DNA of 7,502 bases from CAYMJM01 sp964391325 (GTDB taxonomy: Bacteria; Patescibacteriota; Dojkabacteria; B142; JAFGMG01): assembly GCA_964391325.1 (NCBI GenBank), contig CAYMJM010000029.1, positions 1-7,502 on the forward strand, read 5' to 3'. The notes below the pieces were generated by a model that did not search any database, was not told where the DNA came from, and was given only the letters and a program-made list of their open reading frames with translations. Position numbers and translations under genes: made by a program. Shown piece by piece: positions 5,795 through 7,502 of the stretch. How positions within the stretch are numbered: position 1 is the first letter of the stretch; each line of letters opens with the position of its first letter.

Positions 5795-5800
5795 TAGAAT
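5795..5800 (+). promoter_or_regulatory. candidate -10 element for ftsQ, leaderless arrangement
   Basis: TAGAAT matches the -10 consensus at 5 of 6 positions and ends 6 bases before the TTG at 5807. Transcription would therefore start at or next to the initiation codon. No clear -35 is present in the AT-rich region upstream. A second -10-like string, TATACT (5776-5781), also lacks a -35. The preceding terminator means ftsQ needs a promoter in this interval of about 40 bases. Confidence 0.35.
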
Positions 5801-5806
5801 AATTTT

Positions 5807-6937
5807 TTGATTTTTAGAAACAAAAATAAAAGCCAAAGGACAAAGATTTCCCAAAAAAGGTTATTCAGATCTTTAAAATCGAAATTTTCATTACCAAAAC
5901 CAAAGCTGAAAGTGAAACCAGTCAAATATAGAAGTGGGAAGTATAAGCGAAAATACTCTGTCGTGTTCAGTTTTGCCAAAAGTGTGGCAGGTTTTCTCAA
6001 ATATCTAACTATACCATTAACAATTTTGCTTTTTATAGGGACTCTTTATCTTGCGTTTCGGACTAGTTATTTTCATATAGATAAAATTACTTTTGAAGGA
6101 ATCAAAGAAGTTAACACTGAGCAGCTTGAAGAAGTAGCAGCTAAATATAAGGAAAAAAATATTTACTCAGTGAACTTAACTGAATTGGAAAGAGAAGTAC
6201 AAAATCTATCTGTTTATATCAAAAATGTTTATGCCCGAAAAATTCTTCCCAATAAACTTATAGTAGAAGTGGATGAAAGGAATCCAGAGCTTGTAATTAT
6301 TAACTTCTCCGGTGTTTACCTTGTAGATGCAGATGAATTTATCATAGCTCATCCTATGGAGGAGGCTATTAACTTTACTGAAGATGAATGGCTCGTGTAT
6401 TCAACAAACCGGCTAGATGCTTCTATTATTAAGGATAGAATTATTGCTAATTTAAAAGAGAAGGGTGAAGACTTTGAAGAAGACGATTTTGATTATGATG
6501 TAGAAGTTAATGAGACAGAGAAGCAAAGGATTCAGCAGGAAATTAGAGGCGAAATGAATCAAGCAATAAAAATACACTTTGATTCTCTTGATGCGGCTGT
6601 GTCGCAAGAAGACTTTGCCGGACTACCTCGTGTATACTTTTATGAAAGGGGAGAGTTTGAAGAAGGTATTCAAATTGAAGCAAGTAGATTGAACTTGACG
6701 TCAGAGGCAATATCTTTTTTAGATTCCTATGAAGAATCTTCAGTGATCAGGGCAGCCTGGCTCACGCCGTTTAGCTTGTATGTTTATACTTTAGAAGGAA
6801 AGGAATTTGTTTTTGGATCAAACAGGGATCCTGATTTGCAGTTAGAAGATCTAGACATTATACTAAACGAATTAAAGACGCAGAAGAAGGGTTTTCAAAG
6901 AATTGACGTTAGGTCAGATATTATTAGAGTGAAATAA
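5807..6937 (+). CDS. ftsQ: FtsQ/DivIB-like cell division protein with POTRA domain
   Basis: FtsQ/DivIB is a bitopic membrane protein that links early and late divisome proteins at the septum and binds FtsB/FtsL. The 376 residues comprise a very basic cytoplasmic tail (1-60), one membrane helix (about 64-84), and a POTRA domain (about 89-157). The POTRA shows FHIDKITFEGIKEVNTEQL at its start and the ARKILPNKLIVEVDERNPEL end typical of FtsQ. The beta region YLVDADEFII follows. Next comes an unusual acidic, probably helical insert (about 185-270, with EDFEEDDFDYD at 221-231). The C-terminal beta domain follows (273-376: FVFGSNRDPDLQLEDLDIILNEL and IDVRSDIIRVK). An in-frame TAG at 5795-5797 limits the start. 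No ATG occurs before residue 184, inside the domain, so TTG 5807 is the only conventional start that keeps the membrane helix. There is no Shine-Dalgarno. The family call is firm; the exact start is less so. Confidence 0.88.
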   Translation: MIFRNKNKSQRTKISQKRLFRSLKSKFSLPKPKLKVKPVKYRSGKYKRKYSVVFSFAKSVAGFLKYLTIPLTILLFIGTLYLAFRTSYFHIDKITFEGIKEVNTEQLEEVAAKYKEKNIYSVNLTELEREVQNLSVYIKNVYARKILPNKLIVEVDERNPELVIINFSGVYLVDADEFIIAHPMEEAINFTEDEWLVYSTNRLDASIIKDRIIANLKEKGEDFEEDDFDYDVEVNETEKQRIQQEIRGEMNQAIKIHFDSLDAAVSQEDFAGLPRVYFYERGEFEEGIQIEASRLNLTSEAISFLDSYEESSVIRAAWLTPFSLYVYTLEGKEFVFGSNRDPDLQLEDLDIILNELKTQKKGFQRIDVRSDIIRVK

Positions 6938-6982
6938 AAATTTAAGATTTATGTAAGTAGTAATTTTTAATTTTAGACTTCC

Positions 6983-7502
6983 ATGAAGAAGGTTCTGGTT
7001 TTTATTCTCCTATTCTCCTTCGTAGTTATGGGCCAAATAAAGGCTGAAGTACCAGAAGGTTTCCAGACCATGGGGTGTTTTCCTTCACAAGATTTTGTTG
7101 AAAGGTACAATTTTGAGTATGAAGAAATCAAAATATCTAATTATATGGCCATGGATCTCAATAACTGTACAGAGATAGATTACGCAGATGTAAGGTTTAG
7201 TAATATATGTGCACCCGATGACTGTAGTTGGGGTGGTTATATAGTTTGCGGAAAGGAAGGCTGTAGTGACAAGGTAGAATACTTTATCTTGCCTAATAAT
7301 ACATTACGAGGGAATGTTTGTGGCAGCAATTACCAATGTATGGCGACGATTAGAGATAGCACAGATGGTGGTTTACTGAAGGTAACGACAGACAAAATGA
7401 AAGTATTTTGTTGTTCAAATGAAGATGTTAGTAGATTGATTCCACTGCCCACAGAGTCCTTTCGAGGGTGTGGAGATATAACAGAGAGGGAGGAGAGGGA
7501 AG
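6983..7502 (+). CDS. secreted cysteine-rich protein of unknown function, cut by the right edge
   Basis: An ATG at 6983 opens a frame that stays open to the end of the window (173 codons visible). It starts with a classical signal peptide: MKK, a hydrophobic core (VLVFILLFSFVVMG), and a likely signal peptidase I site after IKA at residue 21. The exported part holds 11 cysteines: 32, 62, 76, 81, 89, 94, 113, 119, 143, 144 and 163. Several fall in loosely repeated short loops: CAPDDC (76-81), CGKEGC (89-94) and CGSNYQC (113-119). A CC pair (143-144) and a charged stretch TEREERE at the edge follow. I recognise no known domain. The spacing suggests a disulfide-stabilised extracellular protein. 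It follows ftsQ on the same strand after 45 bases, without a terminator between them, so co-transcription is possible. No Shine-Dalgarno precedes the ATG. Confidence 0.8.
   Translation, partial: MKKVLVFILLFSFVVMGQIKAEVPEGFQTMGCFPSQDFVERYNFEYEEIKISNYMAMDLNNCTEIDYADVRFSNICAPDDCSWGGYIVCGKEGCSDKVEYFILPNNTLRGNVCGSNYQCMATIRDSTDGGLLKVTTDKMKVFCCSNEDVSRLIPLPTESFRGCGDITEREERE

Noticed and set aside
5794..6000. A hydrophobic-looking 68-codon open frame on the minus strand, antisense to the start of ftsQ.
   Set aside because: It is the complement of the lysine-rich ftsQ tail, which gives Phe/Leu-rich antisense translation, and it has no start signal or recognisable features.
1..7502. CRISPR arrays, insertion sequences, transposase genes or attachment sites.
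   Set aside because: I found no regularly spaced repeats, no terminal inverted repeats around a gene and no recombinase or transposase motifs; the content is chromosomal housekeeping.

Overview
The window is AT-rich bacterial DNA, densely packed with short gaps and short operons, and almost free of recognisable Shine-Dalgarno sequences. The gene set is that of a small-genome bacterium with a peptidoglycan wall and an FtsQ-type division apparatus. The standard genetic code fits: long conserved frames contain no internal UGA. The membrane-anchored MurF-like ligase, the streamlined TrmD, the missing ribosome binding sites and the Cys-rich secreted protein together suggest a Candidate Phyla Radiation (Patescibacteria) lineage, perhaps Dojkabacteria/WS6 or a relative. 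That placement is an inference from gene style, not from any marker comparison.

Left part (1-3986): the C-terminal part of an unrecognised plus-strand protein runs in from the left edge. It converges, with a 10-base gap, on a minus-strand group transcribed right to left: a MurF-like ligase with a multi-pass membrane N-terminus, a FemAB-type peptidyltransferase 3 bases downstream of it, then trmD after 84 bases and a promoter of its own. The first two genes belong together functionally: MurF completes the peptidoglycan stem peptide and FemAB enzymes attach amino acids to it.

Middle part (3987-5444): a small DUF4190-like membrane protein on plus and an alpha/beta hydrolase on minus converge with a 28-base gap. 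A 207-base divergent region then separates the hydrolase from rpsO. This region carries a perfect TATAAT for the hydrolase, two overlapping sigma70-like promoters for rpsO, a 16-bp AT-only palindrome, and a leader hairpin containing the G-U/G-C arrangement that ribosomal protein S15 recognises in 16S rRNA.

Right part (5445-7502): rpsO ends in a textbook terminator. It is followed by an ftsQ/divIB-like division gene whose only plausible start is TTG placed just after a -10-like element, so it may be leaderless. Last comes the beginning of a secreted protein with 11 cysteines in its first 173 residues, cut off by the right edge. The most interesting items are the S15-leader candidate, the membrane-fused MurF lacking its normal substrate domain, and the Cys-rich secreted protein.
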